DNA of 64,000 nt, from NCBI RefSeq assembly GCF_000834015.1, contig NZ_JXQI01000088.1:93659-157658 (forward strand), read 5' to 3'. Positions 9,660 through 19,859 of the stretch are shown piece after piece. The notes beneath the pieces were generated by a model, which saw only the letters and a program-made list of their open reading frames with translations, made no database searches and was not told where the DNA came from. The number at the start of each line of letters is the position of its first letter. Within the stretch, counting starts at the first letter, position 1. The translations under genes and the position numbers were made by a program. Origin of the DNA: Prevotella pectinovora. GTDB taxonomy: Bacteria > Bacteroidota > Bacteroidia > Bacteroidales > Bacteroidaceae.

Positions 9660-10292
9660 CTATGCCCTGACAGTCTGTTCTTTCATCATCCGCTTCCACT
9701 TGAAGTAGCCGGCTACGGCGATTGCTACATATAGTCCGTAGAGTCCTGCCTTGAAGGGGATGCCCTTCACCACATAGAGATAGCAGCACACCACGTCTAC
9801 CGCAATCCAGAACAGCCATTGCTCGATGTATTTCTTTGCCAGCGCCCACAGACCGATGAAGCTCAGGGCGTTGGTGAAGGAGTCGAGCAGCGGCACCGTA
9901 CTGTTGGTGAACTTCACCAGAATCCAGTATGTCGCCGCCCATGCCGCCACAAACGCCACAGCCACCGGAGCGTATCTCCTTGCCGGCATGTGGGTGATGG
10001 GCAATGCGTTCTTCGGTGCGTCGCCCATCCTCACGCCTTTGGCGAAGAGCGTCTTTATCGCCGTGCCGTATCGCCACATGACATATCCGTAGATGCCGGC
10101 GAGGGTGTAGTATGCCGCCATTCCGGCGTCGCCGTATAGCCCGTGGCTCCAGTAGAGCCAGATGTCGAGAGCCGGCATTATGATGCTCACGAGCCAGAGG
10201 GCGATATGTGCGCGGTATTCCAGCCAGATATACAGTAGGCCCAGCAGCGTGGTGAAGATGTCGAGCCAGTGTTCGGTGATAAATTCAGTCAT
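9660..10292 (-). CDS. pnuT: PnuC-family vitamin transporter, probably thiamine (PnuT)
   Basis: A 210-residue inner-membrane protein with about seven hydrophobic segments and PnuC-family landmarks: YIWLEYRA near the N-terminus, WLYWSHGLYGDAG, and WFWIAVDVV-like WLFWIAVDVVCCYLY near residue 165. PnuC members carry nicotinamide riboside, thiamine or riboflavin by facilitated diffusion. Thiamine is favoured because the gene lies 71 bp downstream of a TonB-dependent receptor, and the first regulatory element upstream of that pair is a TPP riboswitch. The thiamine pyrophosphokinase gene that often completes this cluster is absent; a terminator follows. Confidence 0.82.
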   Translation of the reverse strand: MTEFITEHWLDIFTTLLGLLYIWLEYRAHIALWLVSIIMPALDIWLYWSHGLYGDAGMAAYYTLAGIYGYVMWRYGTAIKTLFAKGVRMGDAPKNALPITHMPARRYAPVAVAFVAAWAATYWILVKFTNSTVPLLDSFTNALSFIGLWALAKKYIEQWLFWIAVDVVCCYLYVVKGIPFKAGLYGLYVAIAVAGYFKWKRMMKEQTVRA

Positions 10293-10363
10293 GATGTAGT
10301 CTTATGATCCCAGTGGGAAGTATTCCGTCATTTATAATCTCGATGGGATGTTTCCCCGTCATC

Positions 10364-12652
10364 TTAGAATCTCAGCGTGATGTTACCCATCATCGTGAAT
10401 CCCGCTGCCGGCACATATCCCAGATAAGACTTGCGGGTGTCGCCCTCATACCATCCCCAGTCGTAGCCCATCACGGCATAGTGGCGGTCGAAGATGTTGT
10501 TGAGGTCGAGACCGAGCTTCACGCTCTTCAGTCCGCAGCCCTTCAGGTTGATGGTGTAGCTCATGTTGATGTCGGTCTGAGAGAAGCTTGGCAGCTGGCG
10601 CTCGCTGCTCTCAGAGTTGTCCACATACTGCTTGCTCACGAAGTTGGTGTGCCATGTGGCGTTGAAACCCTGATAGTGGAAATCCAGGAATCCGTTGAGT
10701 ATGGCGCTTGGCGAGTAGGCGAGGGTAGACTTGTCGTAGTGGTTCACGTGGTCGCCCAGATATTCGTCGAAGTCCTTTATCTTGTTCTGGCTCAGAGCGG
10801 CGTTTCCCTCCACGCTCATCCATGAGAGCGGTGCCCATCCTGCGGTCAGCTCCACACCCATGCGGTAGGAGTCCTTGATGTTTGTGGTCAGTGCCTCGCC
10901 GATGTCGCTCGTCTGTCCTGTCTGTGCAATCTGGTTGTCGTAGGCCATATAGTAGAAGTTTGCTCCGGCGTGCCAGTTGTTGCCAGTATACTGGTATCCC
11001 AGTTCATAGTCGGTCACCTGCTCCTTCTTCGGGTAAGGATAGTTGCCGTTGTCGGTATAGTTGTTGCGCTCCGGCTCACGGTTTGCGAGCGATACCGATG
11101 CGTAAGCCTTGTGTCCGCCGTTGGTGTAGCTCACTCCGGCCTTCGGGTTGAAGAAGTTGAAGTCGTCGTCCACGTCGAGTCGCTGTGCGTAGTAGTTGCC
11201 GTCGCTTCCCGTCACGAACTTGTCGTTGATGCCGTCGGTCTTGTATCCCACGTGGCGGTACTGCAGGTCGGCGAATACGTTCCAGTTGTCGAGGAACGTG
11301 TATGCTGCCTTCACGAATGCGCTGTAGTCATCCTTGCGTGCGTCGGAGTCGTAGTATTTGTATTTGCCGTGGTTGTCGAAGTATTTCTGTTCCAGTGCCT
11401 CGTCCTTGATGTATGTGAGATATCCCCAGTGGCTGCCGCGGAACTGCTGCAGGTTCACTCCTCCGGTCACGTCCCACTCCTCGTCCTTGTAGTTCACGTT
11501 GTACACCAGTCCGTAGGCGTTCTGTGTGAGTCCCTTCAGTCTCACGGCGTCGCTCTTGATGAACTTGCCTGCGTCGTTGCGTTCGTTGATGCCGAATTTC
11601 TCAGCCAGCGACTTCTTCACTTTCAGGTCCTTGTAGTATCCGCGTCCGTAGGTGTAGTGCAGGGCGGCATTGTGAGTCCAGTGTTCAGAGGGTTGCCATG
11701 TGGCAGAGAGGATATTGTGGTTCTGGTAGAAATTGTCCGTCGTGCGGTCCCATGGAGTGCCGTCGCGGTAGGTGAATGGAGTAAGCTTGTAGTTGCCGTT
11801 CTCATCCTTGTCGTAGTTTCCGAGCAGTGTGTTGCTGCGTCCCAGGCCCATCTCGTATATCTGCTTGTAAGACTCAGTTCCTTCCGGTCCGGTGATATAG
11901 TTCCAGGCCTGTCCGGTCTTCTCGAAGTTTCCGATATTCTTGTATCTTATCTGGAAGTTGTCGCCCAGCCATGTCAGTCCGCCGTAGTATGAGCCCGAGC
12001 GTCCGCGAGTGCCGTCAACGAATCCGTCGGTTGCCGTTTCGTGGTATGCTCCGTCGAATATCAGGTGGTTGAAGAGCAGTCCGGTGGAGAAGCTTGCACC
12101 CGTGTTGTAGGTGTTGTAGGTGCCGTAGGAGCCGGTCAGCTCGGCGAACGGCTTCACCTGAGGCGCCTGTGTGGCGAGCGAAATCGAACCTCCGAACGCA
12201 CCGTCACCGTTTGTCGACGCTCCCACACCTCTCTGTATCTGCACGCTGCCCAGCAGTGCGGCATAGCTGTTCATGTTAGCCCAGAACACCTGCTGGTCTT
12301 CAGGCGAGTTGAGTGCCACTCCGTCGAGAGTCACGTTGATGCGGCTTCCCGCAGCACCACGCATGCGGAGGTATGTCGTTCCCGTTCCGATACCGTTCTC
12401 GCTCCATGATATTATTCCCGGTGTGCGAGAGAAGAGGTATGGCAGTTCGCGGCCCGTTGTGGAGAAGTCTTTCAGTTCCGATTTCTCGATGTTTGCCACG
12501 GCGAATGGAGCGTTCTTCTGTGCTCTCACTGCCTTCACCACCACCTCGTTGAGCTGGCGCACCTTCACGGTGTCTACGTCTTTCTGTGCAAGGGCGTTCT
12601 GTGCGCATAGCGTACATACCACTGCCATTGCCACTTGGTTGATTCTTTTCAT
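10364..12652 (-). CDS. TonB-dependent outer-membrane receptor, probably thiamine uptake
   Basis: A 762-residue outer-membrane beta-barrel receptor. A signal peptide ending near AQNALAQ is followed by a TonB-box-like stretch (residues ~25-40) and a plug domain (GTTYLRMRGAAGSRINVTLD, ~95-114). The rest is barrel strands ending in MGNITLRF with the usual terminal aromatic residue. It has no SusC-type carboxypeptidase-like N-terminal domain, so it is a simple vitamin or metal receptor type. Its neighbour is the PnuC-family gene and its leader carries the TPP riboswitch, so thiamine or a derivative is the likely ligand. Energy would come from TonB-ExbBD encoded elsewhere. Confidence 0.88.
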   Translation of the reverse strand: MKRINQVAMAVVCTLCAQNALAQKDVDTVKVRQLNEVVVKAVRAQKNAPFAVANIEKSELKDFSTTGRELPYLFSRTPGIISWSENGIGTGTTYLRMRGAAGSRINVTLDGVALNSPEDQQVFWANMNSYAALLGSVQIQRGVGASTNGDGAFGGSISLATQAPQVKPFAELTGSYGTYNTYNTGASFSTGLLFNHLIFDGAYHETATDGFVDGTRGRSGSYYGGLTWLGDNFQIRYKNIGNFEKTGQAWNYITGPEGTESYKQIYEMGLGRSNTLLGNYDKDENGNYKLTPFTYRDGTPWDRTTDNFYQNHNILSATWQPSEHWTHNAALHYTYGRGYYKDLKVKKSLAEKFGINERNDAGKFIKSDAVRLKGLTQNAYGLVYNVNYKDEEWDVTGGVNLQQFRGSHWGYLTYIKDEALEQKYFDNHGKYKYYDSDARKDDYSAFVKAAYTFLDNWNVFADLQYRHVGYKTDGINDKFVTGSDGNYYAQRLDVDDDFNFFNPKAGVSYTNGGHKAYASVSLANREPERNNYTDNGNYPYPKKEQVTDYELGYQYTGNNWHAGANFYYMAYDNQIAQTGQTSDIGEALTTNIKDSYRMGVELTAGWAPLSWMSVEGNAALSQNKIKDFDEYLGDHVNHYDKSTLAYSPSAILNGFLDFHYQGFNATWHTNFVSKQYVDNSESSERQLPSFSQTDINMSYTINLKGCGLKSVKLGLDLNNIFDRHYAVMGYDWGWYEGDTRKSYLGYVPAAGFTMMGNITLRF

Positions 12653-12735
12653 CTTAACCTGTTTTTTTTTTATTGTTGTTTTGTTACTTTTGGCTTCCCT
12701 TTTCTGTCGTGGGAATCAGTTGCGCGGCATCTGTT

Positions 12736-12905
12736 CCTGCATCTCCCAATCTCTGCCAGAGCGGAGTAGCCTGCATCTCCCAATCTCTGCCGGAGCGGAG
12801 TACCCTGCATCTCCCAATCTCTGCCGGAGCGGAGTAACCTGCATCTCCCAATCTCTGCCGAAGCGGAGTACCCTCCATCTCCCAATCTCTGCCGGAGCGG
12901 AGTAG
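12736..12905. repeat. 34-bp tandem repeat, 5 units
   Basis: Five units containing CATCTCCCAATCTCTGCC and GGAGCGGAGTA; CAATCTC recurs at 12747, 12781 and 12815. The last unit runs straight into a dispersed hairpin module (CATCTCCCCTACGGGGGAGA). The array lies in the 5' region of the TonB receptor, between its ATG and the riboswitch. Confidence 0.9.
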
Positions 12906-13400
12906 CCTGCATCTCCCCTACGGGGGAGACCGAGAGGGGGCTGAAGTTCATTGGCAGGGTAACCTGTTCCTTCCCTTCGGGAAGGTTAGGATGGGTTATC
13001 CTACGGGGGAGACCGAGAGGGGGCTGATGTTCATTGGCAGGGTAACCTGTTCCTTCCCTTCGGGAAGGTTAGGATGGGTTATCCTACGGGGGAGACCGAG
13101 AGGGGGCTGATGTTCATTGGCAGAGTAATTTGTCATGATATGCCAAGGTCGCAGACTTCCAGCCCCCACCTATCCTCCCCCGTAGGGGAGGGACAGATAC
13201 TCTTGACTGTCTTATTGTAGCTTGTAGCTACTTGACTGTCAATGGTTTTTCGTTAACAATGCTAACCAGCATCTCCCCTACGGGGGAGACCGAGAGGGGG
13301 CTGATGTTCATTGGCAGAGTAATTTGTCATGAAATGTCAAGGGCGCAGACTTCCAGCCCCCACCTAACCTCCCCCGTAGGGGAGGGACAGATACTCTTGA
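12906..13400. repeat. composite palindromic repeat block 4, with 83-bp tandem units
   Basis: An 83-bp unit (GAGACCGAGAGGGGGCTG... ending GGATGGGTTATCCTACGG) begins at 12926, 13009 and 13092, the last partial. It is followed by an inverted element (arm at ~13157, core with CTTGTAGCTACTTGACTGTC, arm at ~13265) and another hairpin module. It separates the TPP riboswitch from the receptor gene. Confidence 0.85.
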
Positions 13401-13549
13401 CTGCCTGATAGCTAAAGATGTGTTTCCCTGTTTCTCCACGATCAGTCATGAAGCCAATAGCGGTGGGCATTATGGTTTCTGAGAGTTGCCATATTGCCCG
13501 TCGTTTTCGTTAATGAATCAAGGGGAGTGTAGTCATTGTAGTCGTTTTC

Positions 13550-13622
13550 GCCTACGCCGGCATTATCCGGATCAGGTCTGTAGGGTATGGTCTCAGCATC
13601 CGCAACGGCGGCAGCACCCCTT
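13550..13622 (-). promoter_or_regulatory. TPP riboswitch (THI box)
   Basis: On the minus strand it reads, in order, AAGGGGTGCT, GGATGCTGAGACCATACCC, ACCTGATCCGG, ATAATGCCGGCGTAGG. These are the conserved pieces of the thiamine pyrophosphate aptamer, including CTGAGA and CCTGATC. Such switches turn off thiamine synthesis or transport genes when TPP is plentiful. A good promoter lies directly upstream. The next gene in this direction is the TonB receptor, but ~900 bp of repeats lie between, which is unusual. I see no clear terminator right after the aptamer. Confidence 0.92.
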
Positions 13623-13646
13623 AGCCGGCAGTTTGCCGACCGGGTG

Positions 13647-13676
13647 CAAAGTTACGTCTTTATTATGTCACGGCAA
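13647..13676 (-). promoter_or_regulatory. promoter driving the TPP riboswitch transcript
   Basis: On the minus strand the -7 box is TAACTTTG (13647-13654), and TTG at 13674-13676 lies 19 bp upstream. The transcript would begin ~15-20 nt before the aptamer, the normal layout. Confidence 0.8.
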
Positions 13677-13907
13677 AATATTTCTCCACCTTTCCGCCTT
13701 TCTCCGCTATTTCACGAGTCGACGAGTTGACGAGTTGACGAGGAGTTTTCCGTCACCTACTCATATCTTCTCCGCTATTTCTCAAGTCGCGAAGTTGCTA
13801 TATATATAATAAGGTGATATGGCGTGTAATTCATTCAAATATTTTCGACACGGCGTATAGGGGGATTATGTCGATGCGCTTGTTGGCGAAAACACTGTTT
13901 TTCAATG

Positions 13908-14176
13908 CTTTTTGCTAAAAGAAAGACCTATCAAGCGGTGTTTTTTGCTAAAAGATAGACCTATCGAGCGTTGTTTTCTGCTAAAAGATAGACCTATCGA
14001 GCGTTGTTTTCTGCTAAAAGAAAGACCTATCGAGCGGTGTTTTCTGCTAAAAGAAAGATCTATCGAGCGTTGTTTTCTGCTAAAAGATAGACCTATCAAG
14101 CGCTGTTTTCTGCTAAAAGATAGACCTATCAAGCGTTGTTTCCTGCTAAAAGATAGACCTATCGGGCGTTGTTTTC
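13908..14176. repeat. 33-bp tandem repeat, 8 units
   Basis: Eight units of TTTTCTGCTAAAAGATAGA followed by CCTATCGAGCGTTG, exactly 33 bp each (GCT at 13914, 13947, 13980...). A few positions vary between units (GATAG/GAAAG, CGAG/CAAG, GTTG/GGTG). Both strands stay open as 11-residue repeats, but no start context or homology supports a protein. The array lies between the riboswitch promoter and the Abi_2 gene. Confidence 0.92.
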
Positions 14177-14300
14177 TTCAAAATCTTTGATTCTCGAAAA
14201 TCAGGGACTACTCTTAGATTTGGCTATTTCATAAGCTGAAGATGCCATATAATACTAAAATCAAACAAATAGGCTGGATTTTAAGAAATCAAGGTCATTT

Positions 14301-14322
14301 CTTTTATTTTGCAAAATAAAAG
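14301..14322. terminator. perfect 22-bp palindrome, possible terminator of the Abi_2 gene
   Basis: CTTTTATTTT followed by GCAAAATAAAAG forms an 11-bp perfect dyad about 100 bp past the Abi_2 stop. It is AT-rich, so either a weak terminator or a protein-binding dyad. Confidence 0.45.
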
Positions 14323-14418
14323 CATTAACTTTGATTTGTTAACATTAAGCTCTAAAGCAGCCAAAGCGCGAATTCAACAAGCATGTGCTTGGATAGACTT
14401 ATATCCGAACACTTGTTG

Positions 14419-15453
<1,035 letters not shown>

Positions 15454-15562
15454 TAAAAAGTTCTAATTTCCAAGGTTTTCTCCTTGTAAGCTATGCGAGA
15501 TTTAGAAAAATATCGAATCTTTGTCCCCGAATTAAGGCGTTCTTTGCATATTGCAAAATACA

Positions 15563-15588
15563 GAAACGAGCAGAAGTCCGCTCGTTTC
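15563..15588. other. hairpin, possible terminator remnant
   Basis: GAAACGAGC pairs with GCTCGTTTC around an 8-base loop. It lies in the 560-bp gap between the Abi_2 promoter and the next gene. The rest of that gap shows no complete gene, only the fragment listed next. Confidence 0.5.
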
Positions 15589-15681
15589 CATATTGTTACC
15601 TATATTATAAAGGCAAACGCCTAACTTCCTGATATTCAACCAAAGTCCAATTTAGTATGAGTTAGATTCGTTACCATAATT

Positions 15682-15750
15682 ATGGCACAGATGAATCTTA
15701 CCCCATTGGACGATGTGCTTGACAAGCACTTTGGAAAAGTTGGACCATAG
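15682..15750 (+). pseudogene. N-terminal fragment of an HTH antitoxin-like gene
   Basis: Reads MAQMNLTPLDDVLDKHFGKVGP then stop. The DDVLDKHFGKVG stretch resembles the conserved N-terminus of Bacteroidetes Cro/C1-type regulators that pair with HigB-like toxins. The helix-turn-helix itself is gone and I cannot find the remainder downstream. Likely the remnant of a lost toxin-antitoxin locus beside the Abi_2 gene. Confidence 0.4.
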
Positions 15751-15871
15751 ATTTGGGCGTGGCTGGAAAAGTGGCCTTGTGGTAAAAGCTGCAAGGCGAA
15801 GTAAAAAGCCGCACGACTGCAAGCAGTGATTGAACGCTGCATCCAGCCGGCTGGCGACCGCTTGTGTGGGA

Positions 15872-17311
15872 TTATCTGAAGAGGTCGTCAAGTGTCAATA
15901 CGGATACGAAAAGGTCGGAATATTCGTTTTTCGCCAGTTCCGTGCCGCCGATATATGTGAGGTGGAAGGTGTAGTCAGGATATTTTTCCTCCATCTTCTG
16001 CAGCCTGGTTGTCAGCGTCTGTGCATATTGTCTTGTCAGTGTGAATGGCGATTTGTAGAATTTCATCTCGCACAGGTTCACCACATCGTCGGCGCGTTCT
16101 ATAATCAGGTCTATCTGCATGCCGTCGTGTTCGCCCTCTCCACGCACCACATACGACGACTCCACCGATGACACTCCGCCGATATTCAGCGCCTGTTTTA
16201 TCTGCGCTATATGCAGGAAGCAAATTTCCTCGAAGGCTATTCCCCTCCATGAGGCGATGTCGCTCTCTCTGAGATGCCGCTGCCAGTAGTCTTCCTGTTT
16301 TATTTCCTTGCTCTCTTTGAAGTGGAGCCAGAACCAGCAGAATGAGTCCACGAGCTTGTAGCGCTCATCCCTGCCGCCCGAACCGAACGGCACGTATCTT
16401 ATCACGAAGTCGCTGCCTATCAGTGCCTTCAGCATCTTTGTGAGGTCGCCGTTGGCCTTCAGTCCTGTCTTTTCGGTTATCTCCTTTCTTGTGAATCCGG
16501 CATGTCGCGTGGCGAGTAGCCTTACGATGCGCATGCAGTCGTCGGCATTGTCGAAAACGGAGTTGAAGAGTCGTTCAAACTCGTCTCCCAGTTTTGCGTT
16601 GCGGGCAAAGAACAGCGTGTCGATGTTTTGTGCCAGACTATATGACGGATTGAAGAAATTCATATAAAACGGTATTCCTCCCATCACCATATACGCCTGC
16701 GCCACGTTGTATCTCGACATCTTTATCCCTCGGCTCGCATAGAAATCTTCGCTTTCCTTCAGTGTGAATGGCGAGAGCTTGATCTCTCCCGTCAGTCGTC
16801 CATACAGTCCGCCTTTGTTGCTTATCAGATTGTCGAGCATCCATGATGTTGCCGATCCGCATACTATAAGGAGCAGATTGTGGCGCATGTTTCCCCATCC
16901 GTTCCAAAACGCCTCCAGGGCAGTAAGGAATCCCGACCGTGCGGTGTCCATCCATGGCAGTTCGTCGATGAATACCACCTGTCTGCTTCCGTTGTCGCAA
17001 GTGTCAAGGAATCTCTCCAGCAGGAAGAACGCCTCCATCCACGATTTCGGCTGGGCTATATTCTCCATCCCGTGGCGGATGAGCGAGAAATAGAAGTTCT
17101 GCAGTTGGGCTTTCAGCGTCACTTTGCGTTGCCTGTCGTATGGCGACAATCCTGTGTGTTGGAACACCATGTCGTCGTGGAACACCTCGTTTACGAGGAA
17201 TGTCTTTCCCACACGCCTGCGGCCATATACTGCCACGAATTCAGCCCTGCCACTGTCGTAGTATCGTCTGAGCTCTGCTATTTCCTTTTTTCTTCCGATG
17301 ATGTCACACAT
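15872..17311 (-). CDS. ATPase_2-type AAA protein with DUF234/nuclease-like C-terminus
   Basis: A 479-residue protein. MCDIIGRKKEIAEL at the N-terminus is typical of archaeal-type ATPases (PF01637); Walker A is GRRRVGKTF (~30-38) and Walker B VVFIDELPW. A winged-helix-like middle (TRKEITEKTGL) leads to a C-terminal domain with MQIDLII...NLCEMKFY, a D...ExK pattern of the PD-(D/E)XK superfamily. The upstream in-frame ATG at 17335 overlaps a -7 box, so the start at 17311 is preferred. It is a stand-alone gene. The role is unknown; such ATPase-nuclease proteins are abundant and suspected of toxin or defence functions. Confidence 0.85.
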   Translation of the reverse strand: MCDIIGRKKEIAELRRYYDSGRAEFVAVYGRRRVGKTFLVNEVFHDDMVFQHTGLSPYDRQRKVTLKAQLQNFYFSLIRHGMENIAQPKSWMEAFFLLERFLDTCDNGSRQVVFIDELPWMDTARSGFLTALEAFWNGWGNMRHNLLLIVCGSATSWMLDNLISNKGGLYGRLTGEIKLSPFTLKESEDFYASRGIKMSRYNVAQAYMVMGGIPFYMNFFNPSYSLAQNIDTLFFARNAKLGDEFERLFNSVFDNADDCMRIVRLLATRHAGFTRKEITEKTGLKANGDLTKMLKALIGSDFVIRYVPFGSGGRDERYKLVDSFCWFWLHFKESKEIKQEDYWQRHLRESDIASWRGIAFEEICFLHIAQIKQALNIGGVSSVESSYVVRGEGEHDGMQIDLIIERADDVVNLCEMKFYKSPFTLTRQYAQTLTTRLQKMEEKYPDYTFHLTYIGGTELAKNEYSDLFVSVLTLDDLFR

Positions 17312-17332
17312 AGTCTTGCCTTTTTTCTTTTG

Positions 17333-17340
17333 CAAAGATA
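17333..17340 (-). promoter_or_regulatory. -7 box for the ATPase gene at 15872-17311
   Basis: TATCTTTG on the minus strand, with TTG at 17362-17364 (21-bp spacer). It lies 22 bp upstream of the chosen ATG. Confidence 0.65.
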
Positions 17341-17455
17341 GCGATATTTTGCAAATTCCTGCAAAAAATAGCGTTTATTCCGCTACGAAGGGTGTGAAAT
17401 GAGGGTTAGCGGCGAAATAAACGGCGTTTTAACACGATTTTAACATAAGGGCGCC

Positions 17456-18523
17456 CTACATGTTCCCCTCTATGATCTTCACTATGCGGTCGTCGGTAGA
17501 CAGCATCCAGTTCAGGTCGGCAGGCTGCCGCAACCGTCCGTCGCGGGCATTTAGATATGGCGAGTTCGCGGCGCGGAACACGAAGCGGCTGATTTCCTCG
17601 TCGGTATAGTTCTGTCGGAGCCTGACGAGCCTCTTGCGCCTCTCGCCGTTTACCACCCTGATGGGGCGCAGCCTGCTGTTCGTGGATGTCAGCACACTGT
17701 TCCAGTAGTTGCTGAAATATGCCAGAAAGCTCTCGATGCGCGCTTCTTTGCCGCCTGCTGCCGATGGTGTACTTCCTTTACTGTGCGAACTGGTAGTATT
17801 GACACAACTGCCATCTTCGTTAGCTGCCGATGCCTCTACTTTCTCTTTAGTAGCCGCTTCTTTCGTTCCAGAGCCCTTGTCACAGTCTTTTTCGCCCTTG
17901 TCACAGTCTTTTTCTCCCTTGTCAGGAGAGTCAGAAGCTTTGTTTTCTGAGGTTTTCAGATTACTGTCATTCTCTCCGCCATTGTCTTCAGCGAGAGAAT
18001 TTCTCTTCTCTTCTGCTCTTTCTTTTTCTTTATCTTTTTCTTTTAGGGGATGCAGGGGGAGATTTTCTTTTTCTTTCTTTTGTGCATAAACCATCGCAGA
18101 AGTGCCTGTATATGGGCGTTCTGAAGCTGTCGTACAGTCGTTTCCGCCCTCTTCAACGTCCTCCTCGCTGCCCTCCTCACCGGCATCAGCCGGCATGTCG
18201 CTGGGGTTGAGAGACAGGCGTCCGTCGTTGAAGCAGAAGAGGTGGTAGTCCTCCGCCACGCATTTCACCAGCTGTTCGTCCACACGGAAGTCGAATGCCA
18301 ACACCTTGTAGTCGTCTATTGCATATTCGCATCTGTCAGACTCGGCAATCTTCTCCATCAGCATGTGATACACGGCATAGCCCTCAATACCGTGGTCCAT
18401 GCGCAGTTTCAGTATGCGGTCATCGTTGCGTGATGCCGCGATGGGGTAGGAGCGTACAGCTTTTCTGCCTCTCCTCGATCTTGTCTTTCGCTCTTTTGCG
18501 ATTCTCGTTGTGGTGTTTCTCAT
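17456..18523 (-). CDS. DUF4373-domain protein
   Basis: A 355-residue protein. Residues ~25-115 match the DUF4373 / Lin1244-type N-terminal domain (DDRILKLRMDHGIEGYAVYHMLMEKIAES), related to phage replication-initiation modules. The middle ~130 residues are low-complexity and highly charged, with a tandem GEKDCDK repeat. The C-terminal ~90 residues (FSNYWNSVL, then basic residues and W near the end) resemble the conserved tail seen with this domain in Bacteroidetes. Function is unproven; a link to DNA replication is inferred from the domain's phage relatives. It follows no operon partner. Confidence 0.75.
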   Translation of the reverse strand: MRNTTTRIAKERKTRSRRGRKAVRSYPIAASRNDDRILKLRMDHGIEGYAVYHMLMEKIAESDRCEYAIDDYKVLAFDFRVDEQLVKCVAEDYHLFCFNDGRLSLNPSDMPADAGEEGSEEDVEEGGNDCTTASERPYTGTSAMVYAQKKEKENLPLHPLKEKDKEKERAEEKRNSLAEDNGGENDSNLKTSENKASDSPDKGEKDCDKGEKDCDKGSGTKEAATKEKVEASAANEDGSCVNTTSSHSKGSTPSAAGGKEARIESFLAYFSNYWNSVLTSTNSRLRPIRVVNGERRKRLVRLRQNYTDEEISRFVFRAANSPYLNARDGRLRQPADLNWMLSTDDRIVKIIEGNM

Positions 18524-18540
18524 GGAATTTATTTTTTATA

Positions 18541-18613
18541 TTACATTGAATGTTCAGATTACCGTTTTGTGGGTAGAATACTACATTGAATGGTCAGATG
18601 GCCGTTTAGTGTA
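18541..18613. repeat. two imperfect 33-bp direct repeats upstream of the DUF4373 gene
   Basis: ACATTGAATGTTCAGATTACCGTTTT and ACATTGAATGGTCAGATGGCCGTTT occur 40 bp apart just before the DUF4373 start, with a possible minus-strand -7 box (TACTTTTG, 18655-18662) further up. They could be operator copies, but that is a guess. Confidence 0.5.
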
Positions 18614-18737
18614 TTATCGTAATGTTTCCGTTTACCTGTATGGATAATTTCACGCAAAAGTATCGAAAAGGAAAATTCCGGTGTCCAGTTTCATACGGTT
18701 ATGGTATCTTGATTGATGTTATGATGTTGTTCTGTCA

Positions 18738-19060
18738 CAGACATCAGCCCCCTCTTGTTCTCAAACCCATCCTAACCTTCCCCAAGGGAAGGAACAAGTT
18801 ACCCTGCTTTGTCAAAGACTTCTTCAGCCAATGACATCAGCCCCCACCTAGCCTCCCCCGAAGGATAACCCATCCTAGCCTTCCCCAAGGGAAGGAACAA
18901 GTTACCCTGCTTTGTCAAAGACTTCTTCAGCCAATGACATCAGCCCCCACCTAGCCTCCCCCGAAGGATAACCCATCCTAGCCTTCCCCAAGGGAAGGGA
19001 CAGGTTACCCTGCTTTGTCAAAGACTTCTTCAGCCACTGACATCAGCCCCCACCTAGCCT
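18738..19060. repeat. 103-bp tandem repeat, about 3 units, within repeat block 5
   Basis: A ~103-bp unit (GGATAACCCATCCTAGCC..., TTTGTCAAAGACTTCTTCAG, CCCCCACCTAGCCTCCCCC) recurs three times; GATAACCC is at 18864 and 18967. Each unit is itself built from the window's dispersed hairpin modules. Confidence 0.85.
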
Positions 19061-19640
19061 CCCCCGTAGGGGAGGGACAGATGCCATTGGCTTTTGATTA
19101 TTGTCTGTAGCTACTAGATTGTCAGTGGTTTATCATTAACAATGGTAACCAGCTTCTCCCCCGTTGGGGAGATGTAGGTTACTCTTGTTTTGTCAAAGAC
19201 TTCTTCAGTCAATGAACTTCAGCCCCCTCTCGTTCTCCCCCGTTGGGGAGATGCAGGTTACTCCGAATTGTTAAAGACAGGTTGATGCAGGTTACTCCGA
19301 ATTATTAAAGACAGATGGATGCAGGTTACTCTGGTTAATGACAAATGTTTGATAATAAGACATCTATAGATAACAATTATATAGCCAATGGTATCTGTCC
19401 CGCCCCTACGGGGGAGGCTAGGTGGGGGCTGATGTCGGAAAGCGGTTCATATATATCATGACAAGTTACTCCGACAATGATTCCTGCCAATGAACTTCAG
19501 CCCCCTCTCGTTCTCCCCCGTTGGGGAGATGTAGGTTACTCCGAATTGTTAAAGATAGGTTGGTGTAGGTTACTCCGAATTGTTAAAGACAGGTTGGTGC
19601 AGGTTAAAGACTTGTTGGTGCTGGTTACTCTTGTTGATGT
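19030..19640. repeat. composite palindromic repeat block 5
   Basis: A full inverted element (arm 19042, core with GTAGCTACTAGATTGTCAG, arm near 19150) is followed by several short modules, GTTACTCCGAATTGTTAAAG repeated four times, and a further element around 19390-19430. No coding potential beyond chance. Confidence 0.85.
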
Positions 19641-19679
19641 GTCAAACGTTTCATTTCATTGGGATTTTTGTGCAGTTTT

Positions 19680-19757
19680 GGGCACGGTGCGTGCCCACTT
19701 GGGGCAAGCACGTTACCCAACATGGGCAAGCACGTTGCCCCACTTGGGCACGTTTGC
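19680..19757. repeat. GGGCAAGCACGTTGCCC tandem array, copy 1
   Basis: Three to four ~22-bp units, each a near-palindrome (GGGCAA...TTGCCC). A 40-bp-plus stretch with ACGTTACCCAACATGGGCA is shared with the array at 42027-42113. Confidence 0.85.
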
Positions 19758-19859
19758 TGCACGGATGTTGCCCATTTGTCCCCAATATGGCAGACTCCGT
19801 CTGGGCTTAAGCAGAATCCTGCTTGTCCACTTGTTTGCGACGAACCAAGAGTATCTGTC

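Noticed and set aside
10970..11992. 340-residue plus-strand ORF
   Set aside because: Antisense to the TonB receptor gene; low-complexity V/L-rich product.
7909..14176. Possible CRISPR arrays
   Set aside because: Units are contiguous with no unique spacers, and no cas genes are present.
13912..14190. 92-residue plus-strand ORF of 11-residue repeats (CFLLKDRPIER)
   Set aside because: It is the 33-bp minisatellite read in frame; the opposite strand is equally open, there is no promoter, and no domain is recognisable.
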